Origin: Atriophallophorus winterbourni
Lineage: Eukaryota; Platyhelminthes; Trematoda; Plagiorchiida; Microphallidae
Length of the DNA stretch: 64,000 nucleotides
NCBI GenBank assembly: GCA_013407085.1
Contig: JACCGJ010002760.1
Coordinates: 34,095 to 98,094, forward strand
Reading direction: 5' to 3'
Shown: piece after piece, positions 1 through 11,059 of the stretch
Position numbering within the stretch: position 1 is the stretch's first letter
How the letters are laid out: every line of letters begins with the position of its first letter
The notes under the pieces: generated by a model
Databases searched by the model: none
The model's input: only the letters and a program-made list of their open reading frames with translations
What the model was told of the DNA's origin: nothing
Program-made: the position numbers and the translations under genes

Positions 1-901
1 GACCAAAGTGTACGTCTCTAGATGATATGGTGAATTGAAAAATAAACATTTCGGTTGTTTTTTGATTTTATAATATGGTTGGTTGAAATTGTGGGAATTT
101 TTATTCCCGTGAAACTTATGATGTTTTTAGAAATTAAATTAAAAAAAATTAAAAAAGAAAAAAAAATTAAAACAGAAATAATGACCACCAAATATACCTT
201 TCATATCGGAGTAGAGTTTACAATTTATAAATTTTAATGAGCAATACTAGGCGTACGACTTTATTCTTAATTATCTACAACTGAATTGTATTTTAATATT
301 GACGCACCTTTGATCTTAATTATTTGCAACGGTAATCCGATATTCACGTTATCGGAGTTCTTACATTCATAATCTTCGACTTGCTTTGATTCAACGTTCG
401 TAAAAGTCATTGCATAAAAGTCTCGAACCACGGTCATCGTAGGAGTCCTTCGAAGGTGAAAACATGAAAATTATTTGGGGATAATATATAATATTTAAAA
501 TACATCATGCGAATAAGAATCATATGATTTACGTTAAATGTATGCTTACATTTACATGCGCTATTTTGATGTTTCGCAAAAGCGCTATAATGTTTTATTA
601 TCATCATTATTATTTTTATTTTTTGTGCATCATCAATTCGCCGGATCTGGTGCTTTTCAGAAAAATCTCGACAAACATTTTCGATTCCAAATGCGAGCAA
701 TCGTGAAGCTAATTTGATTTGCATGGAAATATGTTGAGAGCTTTTTGAATCCAATCGAGTAAACTACTTCATTGAAACAAAATTTACAAAAATCGGTTAA
801 ACACAAAAGTTTTGCTTTTCAGTGTGTGTGCGATGCAAATGAATAAAAATGAGCATTTCTGTTCATGATAGATCCTTCCAGGTCCGCGTAGGCGATACTA
901 C
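1..901. other. No gene recognised
   Basis: AT-rich sequence. A 106-codon minus-strand ORF (434-754) has no recognisable domain and low-complexity composition. If the Ig gene continues to the left, a further exon would be expected here, but none with an Ig motif was found. Confidence 0.5.
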
Positions 902-1005
902 CTCTGATTTCGCAAAAGCTACTGGTGGGTTCCCCCAGTGAACCCGTTGGTAGTAAATTGACTATCACAACAAATCGCATGGTAACAGCGGCGCAGAGAA
1001 CAAAT
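902..1005 (-). CDS. Candidate Ig exon (second half of domain)
   Basis: After a weak acceptor (tcaag), the frame reads through a stretch ending in FCEIRG and a donor AGAG|GTAGTA. It begins with one base that completes the split codon of exon 1793-2046 (AG+A, Arg). The FCEIRG motif matches the F-strand pattern of the other exons (FKCEITG, YVCKVRG). Distance to the first cysteine in the previous exon is about 44 residues, normal for an Ig fold, but no clear tryptophan is seen. The poor polypyrimidine tract lowers confidence. Confidence 0.38.
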
Positions 1006-1617
1006 CTTGATTTCGCATTCGTTCAACTCTCTATTAGTAAGCGGTCAACATGTCTCCGTTTAATGGAAGTTGCGAAAACAACCGTGCTTTGCCCAAGATT
1101 GACGGTAACAATAATCATTTCTTTCAACTCTGCAATAAGAACTTTTAGTAATCTTTGGAAATGGACCGGTTGATGAAAGTGAACCCATCGCCGTATATTG
1201 AAATGCCTTTCGTGTCAATTTCCATGACCATGTTTGCATTTTTCATTATTCACGGCAACAATATGCGCTTAAGGCAATCACACAGTTTACATTCGTGTCT
1301 TGCGTGAGATCAAATGTTGCTTTTTTATGATATTAATGAAACTTGCTGGTCATTACGACCTAGTTCACAACTTCATCATACGCATAAAATTATCCTTAGT
1401 GAAATTAAAGTGAAAGAATATGGGTAAAATTAGCCTTTTTTACTGGAAACATTTGTGCGATGTTGATACAAGGCTTTAATCATTAATTATTTCATTCAGT
1501 AATGCATACCTAAAAATGCATAGTATTATTTCAAATTATTATTATCCACCAATACAGATTCAGAAGAAATTCTAACAAATTCAAAAATCTGAAACATGGA
1601 CATACAAGCGAAATTTG

Positions 1618-1715
1618 TTGTTCATTTTTCCACTGTTTCATGTGCATGCGGAACCTAATATTTCCCTACATGATGAGTAGGTACAGCTGAAAACGTTTCG
1701 TGATGGAAATGCAAA
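1618..1715 (+). repeat. Decayed hammerhead-repeat copy
   Basis: The stretch resembles the right unit of the 6.4-6.96 kb repeat: cactgtttca, then gcatgcgga, ttccctaca and tgatgagta. The core has lost the first C (ATGATGA), stem II no longer pairs well, and the GAAA region reads GAAAAC with CCGG replaced. It lies in an intron of the Ig gene. Confidence 0.45.
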
Positions 1716-1792
1716 CAATTGAGCTGTTTAAATCTTGAAACGGACATTTGTTGTTTTATCTAGATTGTTCGAACCAGTAGATTTTATTTTAC

Positions 1793-2046
1793 CTCCTTGT
1801 AAATGTGGCAGAATTTCCGGACTCTTTCACGCAGTGTATTTCGTAGCTTCCGGGTGAAAAAATCACTACCTTGTTGACATCTGCGACGGTATATGACGGC
1901 ATGGCTGACCACCGTCCATTTGGCGGAGAGAACGCCACTTGTGGGCCCGGGGAATCGGCAAGCAGAAAAGTAATCTCTCGATTGAAAGTCCCTTGATCGT
2001 TTTCGGCTAAGCATGTGTAGACGTTTTCCAAAGATTTCGTTGCGGC
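1793..2046 (-). CDS. Ig-domain exon
   Basis: Acceptor aaatag at 2047-2048 and donor AAGGAG|GTAAAA at 1791-1792; 254 nt, starts in phase 0 and ends with two bases of a codon. It encodes the F-strand half of one Ig domain (NVYTCLAENDQG, the classic Y-x-C-x-A-x-N-x-x-G signature) followed by the B-strand half of the next (VVIFSPGSYEIHC). It joins the preceding exon (2653-2919) in frame, restoring a complete C...W...YxC domain. Confidence 0.82.
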
Positions 2047-2129
2047 CTATTTAAAATATTATGGCGTTGTTTACTCAGTTATATTAAATATGTCACTCTA
2101 ATTTTGAACAACGTTATTCATAATAGATG

Positions 2130-2235
2130 TATATGACATTTTGGCAAATGTAAGGCCCAAAGACCTGTGCAAACATCAGGAAAAGCAAATACAACACTCG
2201 ACTGCTGAACGTCGATCACGCTGCAAGATTTCAAC
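2130..2235 (+). mobile_element. RTE-like LINE 3' fragment in intron
   Basis: Similar to the 3' end of the RTE-like copy near 31,325-31,380 (ctgcaaac, gaaaagcaaataca, ctgctgaacgt, gatcac). It sits in the intron between exons 2653-2919 and 1793-2046, on the opposite strand to the host gene. Confidence 0.5.
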
Positions 2236-2652
2236 TGACGCCGATATACCGAGTACTGCAAAACGCTGTGAGTTCAACAGGTAAGATTGCCACTTTAGAA
2301 ACGGATTGTTCAGTCATTCTGAGGCTGCGTAGCATCAAACCATCATGTGCTAGTAATGTACATCCATGTTCGACAACAGTGATTGCCTATTACGTAGGGA
2401 ATATAATTGCGCATCACTCATACAATTTTTATGGAATGAACCTCTCAAATATTTATCTTTGCTTCATTACCTCCAGTTTTTTTTTCTCGCTAAGGCTTAC
2501 ATTAGGGTTTCAAATTGATTGATGACATTGTAATGAACAGTACTTTATTTAAATATTCGATAATTACGTGATTTAATTTTAAAATGAGAATCTTTTTGTC
2601 CAAGCTTTTATGGATTTGCAGAAACCGTTCACACGATATATTATCAATTTAC

Positions 2653-2919
2653 CTGTATAACGTAATGTTCACCCGTCTGAGCATCGTCGGTGTCTGGTTG
2701 CCATAAGTAAGTTGGTGTAGGGTCACCTTGAATACCGCAAGGGAGTTCGACTCGTTGACTTTGTAACGCAAAAACGGTTGATGTGGAGTCAGGGATAACC
2801 GAAAAGACGGCTACATCGTAAGCCATTTTAGCGTTATATATCGTCCATCCGTGGCGGTTGGACAATCTACATTGAATCACGAACGGCTTGTTTTCGAATA
2901 TATTCCGCAGCTCGAGAAT
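2653..2919 (-). CDS. Ig-domain exon
   Basis: Acceptor ttctcacag and donor ATACAG|GTAAAT; 267 nt, phase 0 at both ends. The first half gives the end of an Ig domain (FVIQCRLSNRHGW) and the second half the start of the next (RVELPCGIQGDPTPTYLW). The B-strand cysteine and the C-strand tryptophan have normal spacing. Splices in frame to exons 3965-4140 and 1793-2046. Confidence 0.85.
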
Positions 2920-3964
2920 CTGTGAGAAGATAAGGAATTTATGATTAGTTCGTTATTTCAAAGCTTCAAAAGATTTATATGTGTTTGGGAAACCCGTTGA
3001 TGACAGTTAGATGCTTAAGAATTCGCGAAATTATCAAATAAAATGTTTCTTCAAAAACGTTAAAATTAATGCTTTATGATTAAATCGGAATCAAATAATA
3101 CTTCACTCAGAAAACACATGAAAGATGGTTGTAACCGATGTCATATAATAATTTGATTTTAATTTTCACAATAGCTTGTAGTCTAAGGCCTTTGCCAATT
3201 ATTTCGTCTCAAGATTTTGAAGATTTGCTTTTGAAAATCACCTGAGCTACTTCGAAAATGAGCTTCTACAAAAGTTGTCTTCTGGCTATTAAGCCAACAC
3301 TAACACTCACTAAATCAACGAAATTGTAATTAGCAATTGACACGTTCGATATATTGCATTTTGGACACCAAACGTCTTATGATATGAGAATAGAATTTAT
3401 TGTGCAACCAATGTGATAGCCTCTGAAGCGAATTGAAAAAAAGTATTTTCTGTATTTTGAATCTAATGCTGAATCACGTGAACTCTTTAAATATTGGAAA
3501 TGGAAGAGAAACTCTCGGAAACAATTTTAGCGAGATTTCGTTAATCGACAACAATTTATAGTGAATTGAATATTTCTACCTTCTATGCGCGTTTTTTTGA
3601 ACATCCTGGCCAAAATGGCATGTGAATAAGGCATACAAGTTCATATTCTTGATAATGAAATCGAAATTATAAAGAACAAAATTAGAAAAACAACCGGTTA
3701 GAGAAATTTTCTTGAAGCCTAGATGCTTTGTAAGACCAAGAGTGGTACTCCAAACATAAAACGTGCTATTTAATGGCGTTGTCTGTTCTGACAAATAACT
3801 TTGATCTGACGAAGCTTCTGATTCATGAGTGAAAAACGTCACCAAATTTTTTTCCAATCGATTGCTTTTAAAATTGGTTTCATAAAAAACAGCTACTCGA
3901 TCGTTCGCAAACATCTTTCAACATTTTTCAAGTGAAAATTAATTAGTTGATATATGTAGCAAAC
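2920..3964 (-). other. Intron, nothing further seen
   Basis: Sequence between two Ig exons. The 112-codon minus ORF at 3576-3914 has no Ig motif and lacks usable splice sites, so it is treated as chance. Confidence 0.5.
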
Positions 3965-4140
3965 CTCTCCGTTCGACATAATTTCAGTTGTAGGCGATGT
4001 GATAATTGGAATTCCGTCTTTCAACCATTCAATTTCAGTCTGAATATTCCCAGCGCTCTTTGAATAATCGCACGAAAGTTGAAGACTTTGTCCAATCGCA
4101 AATTTCAATGATTGCGGTTTCGTTAGGAATTCTGGTTTAC
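3965..4140 (-). CDS. Ig-domain exon
   Basis: Acceptor acaataaag and donor GGAGAG|GTTTGC; 176 nt. It starts with two bases (GT) that complete an AGT codon with the last base of exon 5997-6138, and ends in phase 0. The product is the first half of an Ig I-set domain: GQSLQLSCDYS, then EIEWLKDGIPI, the textbook W-x-K-x-G motif. The second half lies in exon 2653-2919. Confidence 0.85.
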
Positions 4141-5393
4141 CTTTATTGTACAAAATATGCATTGAATGATAGTGAAGTTTTCAAAAAATTTAATAATTTG
4201 AATGCCTGGGACAACTGGACAGTGGACAGTAAGACGATTTCACCCTCGCACATAAACATCACACTACAGTTCCCATCTTCTTGAAAAGCTTCGAACTAAC
4301 AAAAATTTATGAGCCCAGAATTAACACGGGTTCTTTTTGTTTAGAATTTGCTAACGGATAATTTAATAAAGTAAACTACTTTTACAATAATTTAATTTAT
4401 ACTTTATTATTATGATTTCTTATCTTTTGTATATTGCCATCTCTTTCAGCAAATCATGCATCTGCCACACTTCAATAATAAGTTCCTATTCATAATTGAC
4501 AAGGGCCAAACGTTCCTATTTGTAAACCAAACACGTATTAGTTGCGATACTAAATGAATTTCTGCACGATATATCTTCAATCTTTGAAATTATAATGTTA
4601 ACTTCAGTTGGGTTTGAAATTGAAATTTGTAGTTTTTGGGGGCATGAGTCCTAAAGTTGCAAAACATTTGGGAATCAATTTTGATAACTTAGAAACATTC
4701 ACAATAAAAATCTACACATCTATACTTGCTCGTCTATAGATTAGGATGGTACGAGAAATACATCGGATTATGAGGTAAAAGTAATTGGCTTGATCGAAAA
4801 ATGCATGCAGCTCTATCGAAAGCGATCGAGTTTGTTTGAACCCATCAAATATATACAACGCGGTGGTGAGTCCATATAATGCTTTTGAGATCCAAACACA
4901 CTGTTTAAGCATGTTAGAAACATCAGACAGTTTAACATTTTTGGCGATCTATTGCATGGAATTTCGCTGGGGGTTTTTGGTAAACGGGACCGCTGTTTTG
5001 AATACGCATGTGTATATTGAATATAAAAACAGAATGTTCCATGCAACATTTGAAAGCCGGAACCCACTTTCTCATGCACTCGTTTATCTCGTATAATTAC
5101 TCGAACAGTGTTGTAAAACGCACGTAATCAATATATGAACTACCGAAATAGGACTAAGACCACGGTGATTGGCATTGGATTCGTGCTGTCTATTTTTGGA
5201 ATCCTTGCAAACAATAATGAAGACAATGCTTGTAGTTGTGGAAGCAAAACGTGATCGTTATCACTCAACAAAAGCCTTGAGTGTATGGCAAAATTAAAGG
5301 GTATCCGCGGATTTATTTGACATAAACCTTCATGTTAATGACCGATTTTGTGAATGCGACAGATTAATCGATGAATACGATTATACATACACA

Positions 5394-5639
5394 TTGCACA
5401 AAATCCTTTCCTTACGCGACTCGAATACCGTGAGTCACGACATACACGCGGCCACTCAGCGACACTGCAAATTCCTCACCTCCGTATCAGCTGTCGCCGA
5501 TATTTTTTATTGTGTACGTGTCTGTTTCCTTTGGAATTCCCTCCCCGAAACTCTTGTCATCTCTCCCAGCATCGAAACGTTTATTCAAAATTTGGATACT
5601 TATTTGTTGCATAACGATTTGACGACACCTGCGTATTGA
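5394..5639 (+). pseudogene. LINE ORF2 C-terminal fragment in intron
   Basis: The frame reads FYCVRVCFLWNSLPET followed by a TF.QNLDTYL motif, the conserved C-terminal end of CR1/Jockey-type ORF2 seen also at 17,040-17,170. The rest of the element is missing. Plus strand, antisense to the Ig gene, in the 1,856-bp intron. Confidence 0.7.
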
Positions 5640-5886
5640 CTAATGATAACTATACAACTTGACTATACTTGACATTACATGTTTATTTTATACTATGTCC
5701 TGAGGACGAATATTTACATGATATGGTAGTTGGGAAGCTACTGGTTCTTTTGGGAACATAAATTCGTGAAGCTTGGAATCTTTGAAGCGTGAAACATACA
5801 GTTCCTTTTCATTAGTCCTAAAAGGACAGCAGCTGTTGCTTCATAATTTAAATGATTTCTAGTTTCAAATTTATCTTATTAGTCTA

Positions 5887-5955
5887 ATATATATATATAG
5901 ATATATATATATATATAGAGATATTATAGATATATTAGATATATATATATATATT
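5887..5955. repeat. (AT)n microsatellite
   Basis: Imperfect alternating AT tract inside the Ig-gene intron, a few tens of bases downstream of the donor at 5995-5996. Confidence 0.9.
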
Positions 5956-5996
5956 TGATGCAATTATACTAGTCACAAATTTAATAAACTTCTTAC

Positions 5997-6138
5997 TTTC
6001 AACATTGATCGTGAACTCAACGGCACCACTCGGAAAGCGTGAATATTCGCAGCGATAAAGACCGTCGTGTTGTGTGGTTGCTTGCGACACAAATATTTCC
6101 CTCCGATATTGTCGAACACTCAATCCTGTGGATTGAAG
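5997..6138 (-). CDS. Ig-domain exon
   Basis: Acceptor tttacag and donor GAAA|GTAAGA; 142 nt, phase 0 in and one base out. It encodes the second half of an Ig domain with the D-x-G-x-Y-x-C motif (HDGLYRCEYSR). The first half is in exon 8951-9249. The A|GT split codon joins exactly to exon 3965-4140. Confidence 0.85.
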
Positions 6139-6577
6139 CTGTAAACCCATACGGTTTAATTGTCGGGTTGTGTAAACACATTTAAAGCGATAGCAATAAA
6201 TTGTAAACAAACGCCAAGCTCTTACGTTCAGTGACACACGAGTTAATCTCTCATCAGTCATGGGTCTCGAAATCTGACATGTTAATTTGTGATCACGTAA
6301 TATTTTAAGATATTCCTTAGATCCCCGCTGTTGACGTCAGCCATCGTTTACTTGAGTACTTGAGTACTTGAGGACTATAATTCAAGTCGGAATGCGAGGC
6401 AAACATATCGATTTTTTATAACGAATCACTATTAAACAAGAAACGCTTGTATGCCACTGTTGAATAAGGCTGGTACGACCAACCTGCTCAAAGCATGTGT
6501 CCAAACACATGTTTAATGGGGTTAAACACATAACCATGAACCAAAATATTCATTTGCATGCTTTTCCGTCACAAAAC

Positions 6578-6620
6578 ACCCCACGACCAGTTTCGTGCTG
6601 TTTGCACTAATCAGGTAGTG
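6578..6620 (-). ncRNA. Hammerhead ribozyme copy, probably inactive
   Basis: Minus-strand partner of the motif at 6868-6909: CTGATTA at 6614-6608, stem II GTGC/GCAC with loop AAACA, GAAA, then CTGGTC. Position 8 of the core is U instead of G. G8 is a catalytic base in hammerheads, so self-cleavage is unlikely. Confidence 0.65.
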
Positions 6621-6867
6621 AGAGTAAAATCAGGATCCGCATGCGCTTGAAACAGTGGAGAAATTGTAAACAAGAAGCGCTTGTATGTCACTGTTGGATA
6701 AGGCTGGTACGACCAACCTTTTCAATTACATGTGTCCAAACACATGTTTAATGGGGTTCAATGTGAACAGGTTGGTCGTACCAGCCTTATTCAACAGTGG
6801 CATACAAGCGCTCCTTGTTTACCATTGCTCCACTGTTTCAAGCGTATGCGGATCCTGAATTTACTGT

Positions 6868-6909
6868 CCCTACCTGATGAGTGCTAACAGCACGAAACCG
6901 GTCGTGGTG
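6868..6909 (+). ncRNA. Hammerhead ribozyme, type I, short stem III
   Basis: Core CTGATGA at 6874-6880; stem II GTGC/GCAC (6881-6884 with 6890-6893) closed by a TAACA loop; GAAA at 6894-6897; stem III is the self-complementary ACCGGT with no loop; cleavage would follow C6903. Stem I starts TAC/GTG and is short (about four pairs with G-U) before an internal loop. All conserved core bases are present. The looped-out stem III suggests it works as a dimer, as known for newt-satellite and Penelope-type hammerheads. Confidence 0.75.
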
Positions 6910-6960
6910 TGTTTTGTGACTGAAAAGCAGGCAAATAAATATTTTGAATCACTATATTGT

Positions 6961-8950
6961 TTCAATGTAAAGCTAATCACAAGATCCCAGTTCTGGTTCG
7001 CATGGCGGATGTCTTACTATCAGAGTGGAACGACCTTATTTCTATATTCTGATCCAAATTCTCTTTCTTCAAGTTTGGTATAGCCCATCGTTTAGGTGAA
7101 TTCATCTCACAGCATATATGTGTGAGCATGTGAGTTAATCCTGACATTCCATCCGCTTATAGACAAATCATTTCTCGGATGCATCATCTTTAAATTGCAA
7201 ATGTGGTGCTGAGGATTTTTCTTCTGTTGAAAACTAAACAAATACATTGTTGTCCGATTTTATTAGGATTACTCGCTTTGTGAATATACAAATCGCTAGC
7301 GACAGCTTCATCGCATACACATCATAGTCATTTGTGGCTTTTTGCAATCACGAAGTGGAGGCAGGAATATTCGATTAATTGAACCTGGAAGTCTTATTTC
7401 AGTCAAAATAAGCGTTGCAATCGAATACTTATCTAACATGGTTTACCTGTAATTAAAGACTGACATAACCAAGGATTAGTGTTTATCCAGCTGATGATGT
7501 TAAAAATCATTTTTTGAAGTCTAATGAAAGCCTAATGTATGAAATAGCTAGATCTCAAAAAAAGAATAGAATTACCGTAGGTTTGGAAACTTGTTTATAT
7601 AGTATATTGATGTATATAGATGATATGTCATTCAACAACAAAATGGAAAGTTGGTACATCTTTTTATAAATTATACTTAATCGAGAGTAAGATTATGAAG
7701 TAAAAACATGGATTAGAGCTTTGTCAGAAAAAGATCCACAGGTCATCAGACATTTGTCTCAATCGTGTGGTGATTGAATGACTTGCAGAAACACTCTCGT
7801 GGTTTCCATCACAAAGACGCGACTTATCTTGTGACATAATTTCGAAGCCATGCACGATATGATTTAGATATTCCCCTGCTGTAAATGGGATGAAGAATCG
7901 GTGCAATTTGAGGCAAATTTTAACTTGTATATCCAACGCGACATCATTCGTTAGACATACACTTAATATAGTCGTTTTATACAACATTGCCGCATTCTGA
8001 TGATGTCCGAATTTAAATATTAATATTGTTCGCTTTTTAACCATAATTACTTGAAACCAACGTTCCAATGTCGATATCTATTTATTTTATTACTGTCTGC
8101 GTCAAAGTTTCCTATCCAAGAGATACGCGAGTTGGACTTTGAACTGTGGTTTGGGACTCGCACACAAATTAGTAAAATGGACTTTATTATCAACGAGTGG
8201 CTAGCCACTTTCAATTTAGGCTTCGTATTTTTCACAAAATGCATAGCTCAGCAGACTTTGACTGAGTTAATTGCCGATTAACAAGGACTCACGCATCCAG
8301 ACTACGTTTTAACAGAATTTAGACGATAAGCAACATTACAAACAATCTCTATCCTTCCACAGTTGCTACACCAGATATTTGATGAGCGATCTAGCGTCAA
8401 CATATGACCTAAACCCTGATTGTCAGTCTGTTAGAAGTCACACTGGAAGAAACAATATTGACATCATCCATGACGCATATGCTGACTTTGGAGATAACGT
8501 ACAAAATTTTACTACGGACATTGAGTCGATCGAACACGTAAAACTTCCCCGAGTGCGCAGAATCAAAATCGCTTGATTAAAACCTTAAGATCAGCAGCTA
8601 AGCTCATTACCGTTTGAATAGCTAAAACATTACATTTCAGAGGAAGATTTCAAAAGCCTGGACCCCGGGCAATGTCACATATTTGAATGTGCAATATTCG
8701 CTCACATCCTGAAAATGATCGTCGTGTCACTTTGCCTCATGTGGTGTTTGAAGATTCGGAACTCATGATGACGAGAAACATTTAAAATCACCTAATATTA
8801 CAGATAATATTAGTAACAACGTAGCATTCTTTTCGAAATTCTCGCTCATGGTCAAGCTACATTATATTCTTCTAAAGATAAGCTCCAGATTAAAAAAAAT
8901 CGCATATTGACGAAAAGGATTTTGCGTGTGTTTCTTGCAAATAAACTCAC
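6961..8950. other. Intron remainder, nothing recognised
   Basis: Remaining part of the 2,812-bp Ig-gene intron. Several 60-115 codon ORFs on both strands (for example 7724-8068 minus, 8051-8281 plus) show no domain and no splice context. Confidence 0.4.
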
Positions 8951-9249
8951 TTCCAAAATATCCCGTCGACTCGTGCCAGTGGATTCGGTGAAACTCCACG
9001 ATGGTTGTTCATCTAATGCAAAGATTGCGGGGCAAAAAATGGAGAATGGTTCGTTTTTCAACACATTCTGATTTTTTTCCAAATCATCCACAATGTGACC
9101 CCACAATTGTACTTGTGCCTCCTCTGTAATTACCGAAATTGTGTGTATATTACCAGCGATTGGTGACCGTAACCCAGGACCGGTGATCTCACATTTAAAA
9201 TTCCAGTTGCCATTCGGTGCCGCGCGATTATTTATAACAACCAGTTTCC
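8951..9249 (-). CDS. Ig-domain exon
   Basis: Acceptor actctaag and a consensus donor GAA|GTGAGT; 299 nt. It starts with two bases (GG) completing a Gly codon from exon 10051-10212 and ends in phase 0. It carries the end of one domain (KLVVINN, then NWNFKCEITGPG) and the beginning of the next (EPFSIFCPAIFA, then PSWSF). The open frame crosses about 99 codons without a stop. Confidence 0.83.
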
Positions 9250-10050
9250 CTTAGAGTAATGCGCAGAAAACATATCGTCAGTAAAGATGTAGAAATCATT
9301 ATGAATATTTCATATACAATCATGAATCTTTGCATTGAAACGAAGTGAAAAATATCTCTATCAATCTTTATGCCGATATCTTCTATCGATATACATATAG
9401 ATGAAATCAAACTCTTTCATATATAACCCTTTTATCTGATAGGTAAGAAAAAGAGTGCAATGCAATGTTTTGCATGCCTAAATCATAAATGGTCAACCAT
9501 AAATGGTTGGCGCGAAACGGTACCTATTGAAACTTCCGGTAATAAGTGCTGACATAAACGTGATGTCTGCCACACTGCTTTTTAAAGAATTCTAAATATT
9601 ACAGAATCGGGAATTGTTCTCAGACCTAGGGTTTAAGAGTTTCAATCTGAGCGAACAGGTCCTTTTCGCAAAAAATTATTTGTTTGCATAACACTTATAC
9701 TAATACTTGAACAGACAATTGATATCATAGGGTGATCAATTCACGTGAAAAAATCCACTATCATTCGACATAGTTACCTATCAAGCGATGTATGCACACT
9801 TAATGACATAGCCGTATTCATTGTCATATACATGGGAGTGCGGATTAAATACTTTAATAATACTGAGGCAGAGAGCGTGAAACATGAAGTATTTTAGAGA
9901 AAGGTGATTTGTGCCTTGGCTAAGTTTAAAATTAAAATAAGATAAAATAATATATTTTCTAATCAATTCATATCTGATACAACGAAAATAATCACAGTCT
10001 AATCTAATGTTTACGTTCGAAATTCGATCCATTTTTACAAACTCATTTAC

Positions 10051-10212
10051 CATTTGGTGAGACGGCATAATAATATTGGGTTGCATCAACTGAGATTATT
10101 TTTCCGTTAATCTTCCATTGAATATCCAAGCCTGGGTTATCACTCTCCATCAAACAGCCGAGTGACACGTAAGCACCATAACCCAACGTTTTTGTGACCA
10201 CGGGGGACAGTG
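10051..10212 (-). CDS. Ig-domain exon
   Basis: Acceptor ttcgcgtag and donor AATG|GTAAAT; 162 nt, two bases in and one base out. It encodes the first half of an Ig domain: YVSLGCLMES, then LDIQWKINGK. It begins by completing a Thr codon with exon 10452-10660 and hands one G to exon 8951-9249. Confidence 0.83.
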
Positions 10213-10451
10213 CTACGCGAAAGAATACGGCAGAGATTATGAAGAGCATAAGGGGTTCTCAAAGAAAAAAATAAAGCTTTTCACGTAATATTAATTTGAC
10301 AACTATCATGTTTATATCCACTGAATCTCATTATTCATTTTTAAATCTATATATGCTGATATATAAACATTCTAATGCGTTTATTTTACTTTGTGATAAG
10401 CTAATAAACAATACAAATCAACGCACAAAACTGACACACTGTTTGACTCAC

Positions 10452-10660
10452 TAATATGCTTCAGGATGGTAGGGTTCGAAACTGCAGTGCCGAACGGGCC
10501 CCGAACTTTGCAGACGTACTCGCCAGCATCGGTTGTTGAATCAACGGAAATCGAATAGGTATACCTCGGGGGATTGAAAGGATCATCCCCAACAGTCGGT
10601 ATGATGGTACCGGATCTCGTCCGCGGCATGTCCTTCAGAGTCCACCATACCTCAAGTCCG
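10452..10660 (-). CDS. Ig-domain exon
   Basis: Acceptor ggttacag and consensus donor ATTA|GTGAGT; 209 nt, one base in and one base out. It encodes the C-strand tryptophan region (LEVWWTLKDM) and the F strand (TDAGEYVCKVRGPFG). The partner B-strand region comes from exon 10891-11059 and has no obvious cysteine. Confidence 0.8.
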
Positions 10661-10890
10661 CTGTAACCAGAAAAATGTAGACCCGAATAGTTACTCTTGT
10701 GTGAAGTGCTGGTAACTTAATTAAACATAATATTAAAATATGTCTACCATAATTTTGTTACTTTACTCACTATTTAATGAAGATAAATAAAGGGATGAAT
10801 GAAAGCTTTTGAATGTTACTTTCATGATTGACTGCTGTTTCGAATCTTTGCGAAATCATTCTTCGTTTTAACAAGTCAACACAAATTTAC

Positions 10891-11059
10891 CCGTGTGACA
10901 ATAACATGTTGTCTTGCGTTTTCTGCGAAAACGTCTCAACCAAGCTGATCTCGAAATTCGCTGTCCTTGAAGTAGGGAAGCTAAAATGCCATTTGATCGT
11001 AAAATAACGATTTATTTGGACCCGAAAGTTAGGGATCAATTTCACGAGCGCGAACGGTG
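10891..11059 (-). CDS. Probable Ig exon with unusual strands
   Basis: Donor CACACGG|GTAAAT ends with two bases (GG) that complete a Gly codon with exon 10452-10660. The likely acceptor is aataaaag, leaving two bases at the start. The frame reads ALVKLIPNFRV then RYFTIKWHF, which aligns with KLVVINN...NWNFKCEI in exon 8951-9249 but has Trp where the F-strand Cys should be. The following domain start (DNMLLSHG) lacks the B-strand Cys. A shorter form from an internal acceptor (cattttag, about 10,961) is also possible. Confidence 0.5.

Larger units (their letters stand above)
6436..6960. repeat. Hammerhead-bearing repeat cluster, two units minus and one plus
   Basis: A block starting GGTTGGTCGTACCAGCC occurs at 6702-6719 and 6468-6485 on the minus strand (period 234) and at 6770-6786 on the plus strand, so the cluster is head-to-tail and then head-to-head. 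Each full unit continues with ACAGTGNCATACAAGCGC, then a hammerhead motif, then GTGTTTTGTGAC. The centre around 6720-6770 holds shared cacatgtttaatgggg sequence. It lies in the largest Ig-gene intron. Confidence 0.85.
902..11059 (-). other. Multi-exon immunoglobulin-superfamily gene, partial locus
   Basis: Nine exons (seven firm, two weaker) run right to left and join in frame: 10891-11059, 10452-10660, 10051-10212, 8951-9249, 5997-6138, 3965-4140, 2653-2919, 1793-2046 and 902-1005. Together they encode the end of one Ig domain, five further Ig domains and part of another, with no fibronectin type III, kinase or membrane segment visible. Introns lie between the two cysteine-bearing halves of each domain, so each exon carries the end of one domain and the start of the next. 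Intron lengths run from 230 to 2,812 bp. The domain type is I-set-like, as in hemicentin, titin/twitchin or cell-adhesion receptors; which of these it resembles cannot be decided from this piece. Signal peptide and C-terminus were not identified. Long introns hold LINE fragments and hammerhead repeats. Confidence 0.75.

Noticed and set aside
434..754. 106-codon minus-strand ORF left of the Ig gene
   Set aside because: No Ig or other domain, biased composition and no fitting splice sites.
913..1140. VTVNLGQSTVVFATS on the minus strand near 1,080-1,120 as an extra Ig exon
   Set aside because: Superficially Ig-like, but no cysteine, poor splice sites, and its frame hits a stop before the better candidate exon.
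7488..7525. CTGATGATG near 7,488 as another hammerhead
   Set aside because: No GAAA-CCGG partner and stem II does not pair.
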